Source of the DNA: Brachycybe producta | Lineage: Eukaryota; Arthropoda; Diplopoda; Playtdesmida; Andrognathidae | Reading direction: 5' to 3' | DNA: 64,000 nucleotides | Assembly (NCBI GenBank): GCA_036925085.1 | Contig: JAUPFP010000042.1 | Span: 124,001 to 188,000 of the forward strand | Shown here: positions 12,401 through 22,400 of the stretch, one piece after another | Numbering within the stretch: position 1 is the stretch's first letter | Layout of the letters: every line of letters starts with the position of its first letter | The notes under the pieces: model-generated | Databases searched by the model: none | Told to the model about the DNA's origin: nothing | Seen by the model: only the letters and a program-made list of their open reading frames with translations | Program-made: the position numbers and the translations under genes

Positions 12401-15400
12401 AATTCTCGAGTAAAGTCCTACTCAAGTTCGGAAAGCACTACCAGATCGCACGCTACTACACAACTGCATACCACCTGATACCTTACATCCTCATCTATAA
12501 GTTTCTGTTCAATAAACTTTTATTTACATTCTACACTTTGTCTCGGGTCTTCACTTTGGGGCGGGGGGGGTCGTCTGGTTGGGGAATGTGATACTTCGCT
12601 CCTGCTATCTAACACACCCAAGAGATGGTTTGGACCGGTCCCTTACGTTCCCGTGGGGTATCCGATATTTCGTAACTTGGTGCTTCCGTCCTTCGACGGT
12701 AGTAAAGTGACGTGCGACTCCGTGCATTAAACCGTCTTGTTGCCAACAGGTTCACCGCGACACATCCTGTAGTAGCCCCCCCACCCGCGCTCCAGGCCAG
12801 TAAGAGTCAGGTAAGGAGTCAAAGTCATTGTACAACTGGTCGGGTATTTTTGAAATTGGTTTTGCATATATATTATATATATCATTCTAGTTTTTAAAAC
12901 AACGCATTTTCTAAAACACTTTCTTCGTAAAGCTAATTTTTAAACCGCTAAGTATTCAGAACTCACTTTCCGTCGCTTATAAACTTCATAATGTTCACTT
13001 ACATCTCCCGGAGCAACGACATCATTACAAAAATAACATCCCAACTGATTCCCAGGTACTGACAGCCTCTTCGACCCTCGAGAAGTCTCGGGCAAGAAAT
13101 CATCAGTCGCAGCAGAAAGGCCACTTCCGATCCCCTTAACACCATGTCTCATGACCAAGAAAGTATCAAATCCGAGAGCGGCGTTTATGACTAGCTTATC
13201 GTTACGAGCTGCAATGACTGATGGCAACCATCTCGATTCTCTCGTATCGGTTAATAAGAAAACGACATCGCTGCTCAAGATTAAGTTCTCGAGATGCTCG
13301 ACATCTTCGAGAACTTGAGCCATTTCTAAAAGAAACCATATCGATTCAATTCAACATCACATTAAAGCAAACTCCTTTCAAGAAAACCATTACATAAAAA
13401 CTTTCAAAGTCTTTTAGAAACTAGAAACCTTTAAAAATAAGCTTTTTAGGACGATTTGAAAAAGGGGAAAATAATTTTCAAGAAAACGTTCAGGATTCCT
13501 TTTACCATTCTAGTTTCGTAAACAATTTGATTTACTTTTGTACGGTTGTTCCTTAAAAAATGTTTGACGTTATGTGCTCTAAAATATCAAGTAATGACAC
13601 AAAGAAAATTACGACAGACCTGAATCAGAAACAAAGTGTCCTGGCATCGGAATAGATATGTCGACTCCTTTTGCATCCTAACAAATTATTAGATAATCAA
13701 ATAAATATTGTATCGTTGCACAAACAGACATAAGCAGAATATAAATAACCATGTTAGGAAAAATCTGCGCTAGAGATTCAGCTGCAGCCGTTGCTTTTAA
13801 CTTGCCACCATCTAAACAGTCATTAAAATTAAACAGAGACTGTCGGACGGGATTCGAATAAGATACACGGCCGTTATCAACCATCGTTATGCTTCTGATT
13901 CCCCAACCCTGCGAAATATTCTCACTTAAGTTATGCCTCATATTTTCTTTTTGTCGACTGCTCGAACATAAGAATGAAACAAACCATTAAACATCGAGCT
14001 ACGTTACAACCGAGAGTTCCTGAGCCTAGAAGAAGACAACGAATGTTACGAATGACGTCCAAATCGAGAGTAGGAACGAGTCTCCAACGCATTAATTTAA
14101 GATTCAAATCGACGCTTGTTTCGGCCAATCTAATTAAAAAAAAACATAAAAAAAACACATTTAAATGTTATCAATCAATGTATTAACCGACTTTAACAAC
14201 TTTTCTGGATTCATCGAAGAGCTGAGGTTTACTATTCGGGGTCCTTTCTTCTGCCGCTCATTTAATTCCCAACCAACACAACCTGGCATTTCATCTATAG
14301 TCAAACACAAAACAGAATTTAATCTGTTAAGCATATACATACGAGCCTACGTATCATAAATTAAAACGTAACGAGGTTTATCATCAGTCAAAGTAAACTT
14401 TAGATGCAAAATAACACTGTGACTCATGCTTCTAACTCCATCTTTCATACGGTCTCGTAAGCATAATACATCGAACTCGGATAATTTCTCCTTCCTGAGA
14501 ATAAAAAAACATTTTTTTTCCATTACTCCAATTCTATTGTAACCATTATATTTTCACAACAACTGTCTTAATTAAAAAAATTAAAGGGTTGTTGAGAAAA
14601 CATAGAAACTGCCACAACAAAGATCCGTCATATGAAGAACAGGAGAAAACTAAGGAGAAATTGAAAGTGTGTTAGAAACGAGAACAGTAGCTGAAGTAGT
14701 ATTTTCATCATGATATCTTTCAAAATAAACTCTGCTTAAAGTATCGCGCATTTTTTTACGAAAAAAAATGGGATTTATCTTATTTAAATCGTTTTTTTTT
14801 TTAGATTTAAGAGAAAAAATTCACTTTAAAAAAAGAGAAAAAATTCACTTTAAAAAAAAAATTAAAGAAAATTCTGAAAATGAATTAAAATATGATTTAA
14901 ATTACTTCATTTTTATGGTGTTGACAAATTTTTTTTTTAATGAAACAAAAATCAAAATGATTTTAATATGAAAAAAGCAATTGATTTAAATCAATCAACA
15001 CTGGCTTGAAATTGGGCCATTTTCATATTGACATAACTTATTTTTAAAAGATATCGACACGAAAATAACATTAAGTGATTGAGCTACTCTTCTAGTTTTT
15101 AAAACACTTTCAAGTTTGCTTTAATTTCCTAATGACAAAATAAGCTGAACAACGGAAGTTTGCGGTGGTACTTTTTTTTACAAAAATGGCCAAAACTTCA
15201 AAGACTCAATTCTCCAGAAAAAAACTGTAAAGACCTCAAGAGGACTCAACTAGCCACAAAAAGCATTTTTTTTAAAAAATTCATAAATTAAAAAATATTT
15301 AAAACTCGTTACAATGAAAAAATTCTTTTTTGTGAAAAATGGTTTTTTTTAACCATTTTTCACGAAAAAGAATTTTTTCATTGTAACGAGTTTTAAATAT

Positions 15401-17398
15401 GGTTAAATGGTTAAAAATGGTTAAAATGCCCAGAACCAGACCTTGAGGTAGGTAGTTCAAATCCTGCTGGTGTCGATTCAATTCTCTCACCATTTATTTA
15501 AAAACTAGCAGTGGAGCCCCTTCTATGAAGGTTTATTTTTAATTTAAGAAAAAGCATACAAATGATTTTTTTTTTAAATTTTAAATTAAAGATCGTCACA
15601 AAATAGTAATGACAATATAAATCTAATAGATAATTTCATAAACAAATGAACGAATCGCTTGTCACCTCGATCACGTACCAATGATAAGCAGCTAACGCTA
15701 AGAAATTCCTCAAAGGCCAACCGGGATGAGCTTCTAAAGTACACGGATCACGAAAACCTAAAAGCAGCTTGCCACAATAGAACCGATATAAAACTATCAG
15801 AAGACCTCTTTACTATGCGAGGAAACTGCCGAGGGACAGCTAAATCACCTTTCCCGGTCTTTTAACCAACGTTTCAAACTCTCCGAGGCTCCCGACCAGA
15901 AGCACGTCAGCCTCGGAAGGAATGTGTAGCAAGAAATAAGAACCGTTTCTAACTTGTGTGTACTTGTCGTAGGCAACAACAAACTTCGTCTTCTGATACA
16001 TAAAAAGAAAATTTGTAAGAAAATGTACAAATGATTACGCTACGATCGATCGATCGATTCACCTGATCCTCATCGAAATATCGATCGAACGGAGTCGGCA
16101 GCCTGGAAACAGTTGTAGCTTCTGGATAACATAGCGCCGGAAATGCAAACCAATAGACAAAGCTATACTTCTTGAGATCCTGACGTCAGAAAAATCGTGT
16201 TTTACGAAAGCGATTCTAAACGTCATAGGACGACTACGAAACTTACGACATAACACAGAACGAGGAACCTGTTTAATTCTTCGACATCCTCTAACGCTGT
16301 ACCAGAAACAATCGATTTCCAGATCTATCGACAATGTAAAAACTGATTAATATTCTCGTCCGACTACTTAAAACGGAACACAAAACCCTTACTTTAGACG
16401 CAGTGACATTGATCAGTATTTTTTTGTCACAATCTTTGAAATCTTCGATCGTATTCTTGTTAACTAAGGTTCCGATACTTTGAATGGAAAACGGCCTTGT
16501 TTGACCAGACCTTTAAACGATACAAAAATAAAACGTTATCACATTTTGTACTCCTTTTTTTTTCCCCTTAGCCCCCAACTTAAGGTTTCACTTTTTGTGT
16601 CGAAGGCATGCAATAAGGCAAAAGAGCTGTACACTACCGGTAAATGCGCCGCAACGCTCCTAATCAATTAAATATAGTGTTATGAAAATAATTTTGACAA
16701 TACAGTCTATTATTCTAGTTTCTATAACTGCGATTGAACATTTCCTTGAAATATCTTTTGATTACAAGTAGCTTAACTTTGGCGTAAGAAATAAGCCTTA
16801 TTGAATGTTTTGGGCACAACCTAAAAAACAAGTAAAGCCTTAGTTTCGAGGCTAACGGATCCTCCTGATAGCAAGAATGTATATTTTTCTTAACGTTACT
16901 CATAATGTTCATTTTTAGATCAAAATAGATCAATGGGAAATAATCTTTCGATAGTAATCATGGTTCAGGCTCAATGTACGAGGAGACCAATATAAAAACT
17001 ACACCGCCTTAGCTTGGAAACTCGCGGCTGCTAATCAAAAGATTACCCGAATATCACACACACACAAGTACCCCACACTTACTCATCGAATGCCGTATAA
17101 TCAACATTAAGATATCCAGAAACGTTGGGCGGACTGTCTGTAATAAATAACACAAATAAATAACCACATGATGGATGGTCCATCCATTCAACCAGGATGG
17201 ATATGGGGAAGGAAGAGGGAAAGGATTCTAGAGACTAGACTCACCGTTGTTGTAGAATCCCCTTATTTCGGTGGGTGTGTCGTCAAGTTTGTAAACATCC
17301 AATTTTCTTTGACTCAATTTCCACCAGAATCCTGAATCGACGGCCGATGAAAACGGCGCGAATTGAAGAAGAATATTACTACTAACACCGACAGACAT
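6487..17398 (-). CDS. ATG7: ATG7, E1-like autophagy activating enzyme, complete, 16 exons
   Basis: E1-like enzyme of autophagy that activates ATG8/LC3 and ATG12 and hands them to ATG3 and ATG10. Exons (high to low): 17398-17245, 17137-17083, 16510-16393, 16324-16247, 16179-16063, 15992-15849, 15767-15679, 14494-14373, 14294-14201, 14129-13985, 13908-13750, 13677-13620, 13325-13003, 11297-11182, 7097-6812, 6522-6487. The sum is 2094 nt, 697 aa (human about 703). Seen: N-terminal [18 protein letters not shown], mid-region [10 protein letters not shown], nucleotide-binding GSGTLG (359-364), [20 protein letters not shown], zinc-type CYFC (541-544), catalytic Cys563 in DQQCTV, second CTAC pair, [10 protein letters not shown] and acidic tail VWELSDD. 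Small introns are 60-120 bp, but introns 13 and 14 are 1.7 and 4.1 kb and loaded with repeats. The exon 8/9 join (donor at 14372) is the least certain junction. The start ATG at 17398 is in frame with no earlier alternative needed. Confidence 0.96.
7098..8159. other. ATG7 intron 14, 3' part
   Basis: Intron sequence without coding potential. Weak ORFs at 7370-7680 on both strands overlap each other, have no recognisable domain and are treated as chance. A gypsy-type or other repeat was looked for and not seen. Confidence 0.5.
8160..9440. repeat. 30-bp minisatellite, alternating purine-pyrimidine
   Basis: About 1.28 kb of tandem repeats in ATG7 intron 14. From about 8840 to 9320 the unit is cleanly 30 bp (TGTATGCACGTGTACACACG followed by TACGCGCCTG). 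The left part is more degenerate, with ATGTCAACGCACATG variants. The sequence is mostly alternating purine/pyrimidine CA/TG/CG steps, a pattern known to favour left-handed Z-DNA. Every frame on both strands stays open for hundreds of codons of Cys/His/Thr/Val-rich text, an artefact of the repeat. Confidence 0.95.
9655..9905 (+). repeat. Possible LINE 3'-tail fragment, duplicated motif
   Basis: The phrase CGAGTTGTTCAACCCACAAA (9694) recurs as TGAGTTGTTCGACCCACAAA (9853). The second is followed by CTCGGGGTTCGGGACATACAGACATCC. A GTT-ATC-TC-GTTC...ACAGACA run resembles 3' ends of invertebrate RTE/CR1-like retrotransposons, which is a family-level resemblance only. No reverse transcriptase is seen. 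Confidence 0.3.
10035..10434. mobile_element. Foldback element with GCGCATTCACACTAGGCTGG ends
   Basis: Left end GCGCATTCACACTAGGCTGGTTTA and right end TAAACCAGCCTAGTGTGAATGCGC (10411-10434) are perfect inverted repeats of 24 bp. The interior is made of self-complementary GCTGCTGGTAGCAGC-like words, so the whole ~400 bp can fold. There is no ORF. It lies in ATG7 intron 14 and is a non-autonomous TIR element; superfamily not assigned. Confidence 0.8.
10440..10800. mobile_element. Palindromic fold-back family F1, copy in ATG7 intron 14
   Basis: Member of the commonest dispersed repeat in the window. The left half runs AAACGCACGTCAAAC, GAAACTTGAAA, GAAACTAGAAG, TTAAAATGAGCTTTTTATG. The right half is its diverged complement: TTGAAAGATATCAATATCAAAAT, AAGTGATTCAGCTACC, TCTAGTTTCTAACACACTTTCAAC, CGCAAAATAACCGGA. 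The centre carries TTTGAAAATGACC and AAGCAGACGATAG. No coding sequence. Confidence 0.75.
11461..11960. repeat. 31-bp minisatellite with inverted cap
   Basis: About eight tandem 31-bp units (GTCAGTTTACGCAAGTGGTT + TTAGGGCAAAT) at 11640-11900. The left boundary (11465-11510) carries the same words in reverse complement (CATTTGCCCTAAAACCACTTACC), so the unit also occurs as a terminal inverted repeat. This looks like a TIR element whose end sequence has expanded in tandem. It lies in ATG7 intron 13. Confidence 0.8.
11970..12085. repeat. AT-rich short tandem repeat
   Basis: Roughly 26-bp units of TAATATTTAATAAATATTTGA repeated about three times, directly between the 31-bp minisatellite and the decayed retroelement. 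Confidence 0.7.
12088..12485 (+). pseudogene. Decayed Ty3/gypsy integrase fragment
   Basis: Antisense to ATG7, in intron 13. Frame-shifted pieces read as retroviral-type integrase core: Trp-Glu-Met-Thr-Phe-Val-Gly-Pro-Phe, then [35 protein letters not shown], and [18 protein letters not shown] ending in an [10 protein letters not shown] block. The order (WxxxDF(V)GPF, VDYxT, SDxGPEF, TTAYHP) is that of the Ty3/gypsy integrase catalytic core. It has at least one frameshift and internal stops, and the first and second catalytic Asp-type blocks lie in different frames. It is a dead remnant. Confidence 0.8.
12486..12840 (+). mobile_element. Probable LTR / leader remnant
   Basis: Directly after the integrase fragment come AATAAACTTTTATTTACATT, a G-rich run (12559-12569), GGTTGGGGAATGTGATA and then CCGTCCTTCGACGGTAGTAAAG. 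A purine-rich tract followed by TGTGATA is a common LTR start in Ty3/gypsy elements, and AATAAA plus a T-rich block is common in an LTR R/U5. The boundaries are inferred, with no second LTR identified. Confidence 0.35.
14578..14745. mobile_element. Fold-back family F1, left half (ATG7 intron 7)
   Basis: GGTTGTTGAGAAAACATAG, then GAGAAATTGAAAGTGTGTTAGA, AGTAGCTGAAGTAGTATTTTCATC and GATATCTTTCAAAATAAACT: the same word order as the left arm of F1. The matching right arm occurs at about 15015-15165 in the same intron, separated by ~270 bp of A/T-rich filler. Confidence 0.6.
15015..15165. mobile_element. Fold-back family F1, right half (ATG7 intron 7)
   Basis: TTTTAAAAGATATCGACACGAAAAT, ATTAAGTGATTGAGCTACTC, TTCTAGTTTTTAAAACACTTTCAAG and TGACAAAATAAGC in the standard right-arm order of F1. 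Confidence 0.65.
15295..15400. repeat. Near-perfect 50-bp-arm hairpin in ATG7 intron 7
   Basis: The arm at 15295-15344 is the reverse complement of 15351-15400 with a single mismatch and a 6-nt loop of T. The arms include AAAACTCGTTACAATG and CATTGTAACGAGTTTT. The near identity of the arms suggests a recent inverted duplication. A transcript of either strand would form a long double-stranded stem. Confidence 0.9.
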
Positions 17399-17506
17399 TT
17401 CAACAACTTAATAAAATCAAGAAATATCACAAACAAACAAAACGCGCTTTAAATCAAATCTAGAAAAAAATTGAAAACTTATTCTTTCTCTAGTAATCAT
17501 ATGATC

Positions 17507-17517
17507 ACCGGAAGCGG
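17507..17517. promoter_or_regulatory. ETS-type site upstream of ATG7
   Basis: ACCGGAAGCGG lies about 110 bp 5' of the ATG7 start codon, in a stretch without a TATA box. ACCGGAAG is the classic ETS/GABP core common in TATA-less housekeeping promoters. Function here is inferred from position only. Confidence 0.4.
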
Positions 17518-17789
17518 AAAACACAGCAATGAACAACAGCGACGTTATGCAACGGCGCTGTTGCAAAAAGACATTTTGTTGGCAATTAATGTTTGACTTT
17601 ACTCATAGACTCTTATAGAAGAAAACGTTTGAATACGAGCTTAGATCCACGTCCATCGAGTTGTTTTGAGCAGACGACATCGAGACAAATGAGTGTTCTT
17701 ATACGGTGTTAACTAAAACTGCAAGAAATCGCTTCACAATCGCTCAATTGAAATACAGTAAAGCTCAAAATGCAATAAAAAGTATTGTT

Positions 17790-18395
17790 CTTCACGTGCT
17801 CGATTTATATAATTTTTGAAAAGGTCCTTCTATTTTTAAACAAGGTTCAAAGTCGTTCGTTTTTTTAACCCCATGTTAAATCCCACTGGCCCCAAAACCG
17901 TCCCACAAACATTTGAAAAACTCTCGTTAAAAACGATTTAGAACAATAACAAAATAATTAGCACATACATTCATGTATTGGCTTCACGATGTTTTCTTTT
18001 TATAAATTTTGAAAAGGTCCTTCTATTTTTTAATAACGTTTAAAATCGTACGTTTTTTTAACTCCATGTTAAGTCCCATAGGACTAAAACACCGTCCAAC
18101 AAAAGTTAAGAGAACTCTCATTAAAATGATTTAGAGCAATCAGAAAAATTAGCACGTACTTACACGTGTTTATTGCCTTCAGGATTATTCCTTTTTCTAA
18201 ATTTTAAAAAGACTTTCTATTTTTAAATAACATTTAAAATCTTACGTTTTTTTAACTCCATGTTAATTCCCATAAGATAAAAAAACTGTCCCATAAACAT
18301 TTGAAGAACTCCCATTAAAAACGACTTAGAACAATCACACAAAAATCAGCACGTGCATTAATCTTTTGGCTTCACCATGTTTTCTTTTTATGAGA
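17790..18395. repeat. Tandem triplicate, ~195-bp unit
   Basis: Three head-to-tail diverged copies. The landmark TTTTGAAAAGGTCCTTCTAT occurs at 17814 and 18007 and, mutated, at 18202. Each copy then carries ACGTTTTTTTAAC, CCATGTTAA.TCCCA, CGTCC..CAAA, CTC.TTAAAA.GA.TTAGA and AATTAGCAC. A fourth partial copy without the 3' part is visible near 18815-18900. Non-coding. Confidence 0.85.
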
Positions 18396-18464
18396 TTAGC
18401 ACGCGAAATTATTTTTCTGTTAATTATTATGTGACTTCGAACCAGGAGAAAAAACGTTAAACGA

Positions 18465-18507
18465 TTTTCAGTCAACAACGATCGCTGCGATCGTTGTTGA
18501 CTGAAAA
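18465..18507. repeat. 43-bp perfect palindrome
   Basis: A 21-bp arm (TTTTCAGTCAACAACGATCG + C) is followed by a single T and then the exact reverse complement. There are no mismatches. It could extrude as a cruciform. It lies at the end of the ~195-bp tandem array. Confidence 0.95.
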
Positions 18508-18564
18508 ACGGAGAAACATTCGGAGAAATTTTGAAATAAACGCTACATCTATAGAGGCTCTTAA

Positions 18565-19211
18565 GAGCCTATATGTGTGACGCCATTTTGAATATTAGCA
18601 GATGACAATTATAGTTCCACTTTTCGCCGTTTAGTGGCGCCCCACAGCTAAGCCATTGAAACCAATGAGAAAGAGAAATTCCTATTTTAAAAATACATGG
18701 TTCACACAAATGTTTTGTTTTCTGCAACAAAAATTGTGATTTTCAAAATTCAAATTGCAATATGTACACAACAATATTGCTCATCTAGTGATTGATACAT
18801 TGGTACAAATTTATAATTAGTTTTTCTATTTTTAATTTCATTTTAAAATCTCGTATTTTTTTAGCTCATGTTAAATCCCATAGGCGACAAACGCTCCTCC
18901 GTTTATACATTTTATAGGATCAAACTTCCCACTAACCATAAGTTTCATGATACCCTAAAATTTGACCACTAATTGTATACGACTCAAATTACTCACCATT
19001 GTAGATCAAAAGTTGCTCTTCCTTTTTTCAGTAGTGCATATTTACCCAAAAAAGAGTCATTATTAAAATATACCCACTTTTATCCATCGATAAGAGAGAA
19101 AATGGCGGACAAAAGTGTATCAAAATTGATTTTTTTGCCACATGTTGACGTCACAGCTACAGAAGCGCCTACATGCGAAGATTTTTGTAAGTTTTTTTTC
19201 ACTGTAGGCTC
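18565..19211. mobile_element. TTAA-flanked TIR element (~650 bp)
   Basis: Left end GAGCCTATATGTG and right end CACTGTAGGCTC are imperfect inverted repeats, each abutting TTAA (18561-18564 and 19212-19215). TTAA target duplications are typical of piggyBac and Kolobok-type transposons. The interior has a short plus-strand ORF (from 19101, starting ATGGCGGACAAAAG) with no recognisable domain, so it is scored as a non-autonomous element. Confidence 0.5.
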
Positions 19212-19289
19212 TTAAATGTTTTCAGGAAGTTTCTCAAAAACTCCAAACACTTATTGCTCTGTCTTTACAAGCTTAAGACTATAGACCTA

Positions 19290-19640
19290 CATAAAGGCCC
19301 ATGGGCCTCGTGGGCTTTGTGGGCCTCATCACTGCGCATCTAGAAGACTTTCATTTTGTAAAAATTTTTACTTTGTGGGTTTTTCTGTTGGGCCCTCCTG
19401 AATTCATTGCAGTGCTTTTCAGGGCATCTAGAAGACTTTCATTTTTTGCCATTTTTGAAAATATTCCAAAAGTATTGGAATATTTTCATTTTTTTTTTGA
19501 CAATTTTTACATTTTTGAATTTATGGGTTTTTATGGTCCTCGGAAATTTGTTGGGCCCTCCGAGTTCATTTCAGTACTTTCATAGGTGTAAATTATGGGG
19601 CGCGTGGGGTGGCGGCTGCTACCCCCCAAAAACTAAATCA
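19290..19640. repeat. Short direct duplication
   Basis: GCATCTAGAAGACTTTCATTTT occurs at 19337 and again at 19427, both followed by AT-rich sequence and GGGCCCTCC words. It looks like a locally duplicated unit of an unknown repeat. No gene. Confidence 0.5.
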
Positions 19641-21400
19641 CTTTTTTTTTTAATTATTTCTAATTTTTTGTAATAAAACAGGATACAAGTTCTCACATTT
19701 GTCACCAATTTATCTGTTCCTGTTCATGCTGCATGGCCTAGCACGAAGCATTTTTAATGCCTTAACAGTTCAATCCTTCCAAAAATGCAATGCAATAATA
19801 CTGGGTCTTTTTTGTTATTGGTCTCCCCCAACTATTGCCACCACACTTTTCAATCCCAATTTACACCTATGCTCATGGGTTCGGTGGCCTTTGTGGGCAT
19901 CACGGGTTTGGAACGCGTTTGATCATTTCTCTCATGGGATTCTTTACAAATGTATAGAACTGAATCACATATTACTTCACACATTAATAAATGTATAACA
20001 AATTCCTCACTGAGTCTAAGTTTACAGGTGCAAACACAAAAGAGAAACATCAAATGTGTTATACAAACTAGAAGAGTTGCTAAATGATTTACTTGTTACT
20101 GTCATGTATCTTTTTATTATAATAAGCTTTTTATTTCAGTTTGAAACTGATCCAATTTTGTGTATAAAAAACTGTTTTGAAAGATAACAACATGCAAATC
20201 CCCATAAGTGATTGAGCGGCCCTTCTACTTTTTAAAACAATTTCAAGTGTTTCATTTCCAAAAGATAAACTAACCAGAGTATGAGAGTCGCTCACACTTT
20301 AAAACAACAACTTTAAGAGAAATTTTATGCTTTTTTTTTTATCAATTTCAAAGTTCTCGAATTTTCACGTCAGGTTGGACCAACAAATAAAAAAAAAACT
20401 TTCATTGAAAAAGTCTGTTCGGTTCGGTCTGTTCTTCTAATTAGTAAAACACTTTCAATTTTTTCTTAACATTGTTATCAAAATATTTTTTTAAACATTG
20501 CTGTCATAAAGGGTAGTGAAATAGATCACCGTAAAGGCTAAACTTTTGCCTAACATTATTGGGCTTTTGTTTTCAATGAAGTTTGTATCTCACCCCCACC
20601 CCTTCCTCCAGTCATCACATAAAGGGGCTAAAAAAATACATTCCCAAAAAAAGATGTTCAAAAAGTGTTCTATTAGCCAATCTTTTTTTCTCTAAACATG
20701 TCGCATTTTTTAATAAGAAAACCATTAAATGTTACTACTACAAATTGAGACAAGATTTGAATGGAGTCACCGAGTTCCACCACACAGCATCACAAATAAA
20801 ACACATTTACATATAATATGCACATTGTAATAATATGTATAATGATCATTTTTCTCCTTTTTAACTAAAAACCAGTTCGATTACAAATTTAGAATTGGGA
20901 CATCAAGAATTTTTAAAACCTAAAGATAAAAACTCTTTACAAGAAGATAGACAGGTAGGTCTCCAATTCCATTTTCTTTCTACACCAAACACACTAAACT
21001 AACTTCATGAAATTTCTTTTAATCTAACATGAATTTTTTTCGAAACAAAAAACTGTGTGGAAAAAGAAAAAAAAAATGTTTTAATTTAAAAAATTCTGTA
21101 TCATATTAAAAAAAATTACTGAAATGATATCAATAGATATATTGAAATGTTAGCCTTTGATAATAACCTTGTTATCAATTCTCTTTTCTGTCTTTATCTT
21201 TTTTTTTTTTTTTTTGGATATCCACTTCAAAGTTCGTTTTAAGGCAGTTTCATTTTGCTGGATGATAAATAAATTGGTTAATTAACTCAACGTGTGAATG
21301 TATACAAATTGTGTATACACAATACAAACAGCTTATTTATGGTATCAAAAACGTATATGAAAACGATGTAAATTTAGTGATGTAAAAAACGCCCTCCAGA
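19641..21400. other. Intergenic, ATG7 to dystroglycan
   Basis: AT-rich sequence with poly-T/poly-A runs. A diverged F1 fold-back copy is visible at about 20045-20300 (ACTAGAAGAGTTGCT, AATAAGCTTTTTATTT, TTTTGAAAGATAACAACATG, AAGTGATTGAGCGGCCCTTC, AAACTAACCAGAG). Small ORFs have no recognisable content and I support no gene here. Confidence 0.5.
20045..20300. mobile_element. Fold-back family F1 copy
   Basis: Both arms are recognisable: left CAAACTAGAAGAGTTGCTAA and AATAAGCTTTTTATTTCAGT, centre TTTGAAACTGATCC, right TTTGAAAGATAACAACATG, AAGTGATTGAGC, CTTCTACTTTTTAAAAC and AACTAACCAGAGT. More diverged than the copy at 48860. Confidence 0.6.
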
Positions 21401-21477
21401 CATTTAAAAAAACGAAATAAAATTATTTTTCAAAAGAGAGGGAAAAAAAAAATAAGAAAAATCGTTGAAAAAAAAAT

Positions 21478-21592
21478 CGCACATTTCTTTTATTTGTCGA
21501 TTTATCCAACAGTGTGACATCACGTCCATAGAAATAAATGGAAATGACGTCACACCGCTGGATAAATTGATGAATAATAAGAAATATGCGGA
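21478..21592. mobile_element. Hairpin MITE (family F2), copy 1
   Basis: The left arm (CGCACATTTCTTTTATTTGTCG and GATTTATCCAACAGTGTGAC) is complementary to the right arm (TGACGTCACACCGCTGGATAAATTG and AATAATAAGAAATATGCG). The loop is about 8 nt. The core words GATTTATCCA.....TGTGAC..CA and the TAGAAATA centre are shared with the element at 22180-22400. Confidence 0.75.
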
Positions 21593-22179
21593 AATGGGGA
21601 AAGAATAAACCACCACTCACTTCTACATGTCTTGAGTCACAAATTTCAAACAACATTTTGTGTAATTTGACAAACTAATAATTAAACGTCCCGGCGTTTG
21701 TAACCGATAATAAGCATCATTATAGACGCGTATCTTAATTAAGTGCGATTATAAAAAAAAATATGAGCTGAATTGCGAGTTCAACGTCACAAACACACAC
21801 GCAAAAAAAAAAACACTCAAAAACAAATTAAGCTAATGTAATACACAATTTGCATTTTTTTTCTTCTTCAAAAGCATAATATTGCTGTAATAGCTGCTTT
21901 GCAAATGGCCACTTTTTTAAATAAAAGACAACGTGGACACTCAAATAGCCACCAACTGTAAGCAAATAATGACCAATTATAAAATTGAAGACACTTTGTG
22001 TGTCCACAAGAAGAACAAAACAAAACAACTGAAAAGTGATTTCAATTTCATTGGTAGCAACCTGAAATAAGTCATAGTAACACCAACTAATCATATCAAA
22101 GTACACGACATGTAGAAATATACAAATTAACAGTTGAATGACGACACAGAGTACTGTACTGAGTTACAAAAATACATCT

Positions 22180-22400
22180 GAAATTCCACTTGAAATGTTA
22201 CAAGATCCAATAAAAGATACGATTATTTTCAGCCATATCTTCAATATTTTGTTATTAAAACATGCCGTTGTACACATTCCATTACTCCTCGATTTATCCA
22301 CTAATGTGACCTCATGTTTATAGAAATATATTAAAGTGAAGTCAAACTAATGAATATATCCATTAATAACAAAATGTGCGCGGATTTCAGGTGGAACTTC
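22180..22400. mobile_element. Hairpin MITE (family F2), copy 2
   Basis: Outer ends GAAATTCCACTTGAAAT and ATTTCAGGTGGAACTTC are inverted repeats. Inside, TATTTTGTTATTAA pairs with TTAATAACAAAATG, and the core GATTTATCCACTAATGTGACCTCA resembles copy 1 at 21478. Non-coding. Confidence 0.65.

Noticed and set aside
15430..15490. tRNA-like stretch with GTTCAAATCC (B-box-like)
   Set aside because: The stem allows five pairs but the loop is 10 nt, and no acceptor, D or anticodon arm can be folded; at most a tRNA-derived SINE scrap.
18973..19215. Plus-strand ORF with a good ATGGCGGAC start and a GTAAGT donor after 19190
   Set aside because: It lies inside the TTAA-flanked TIR element and shows no known domain or partner exon downstream.
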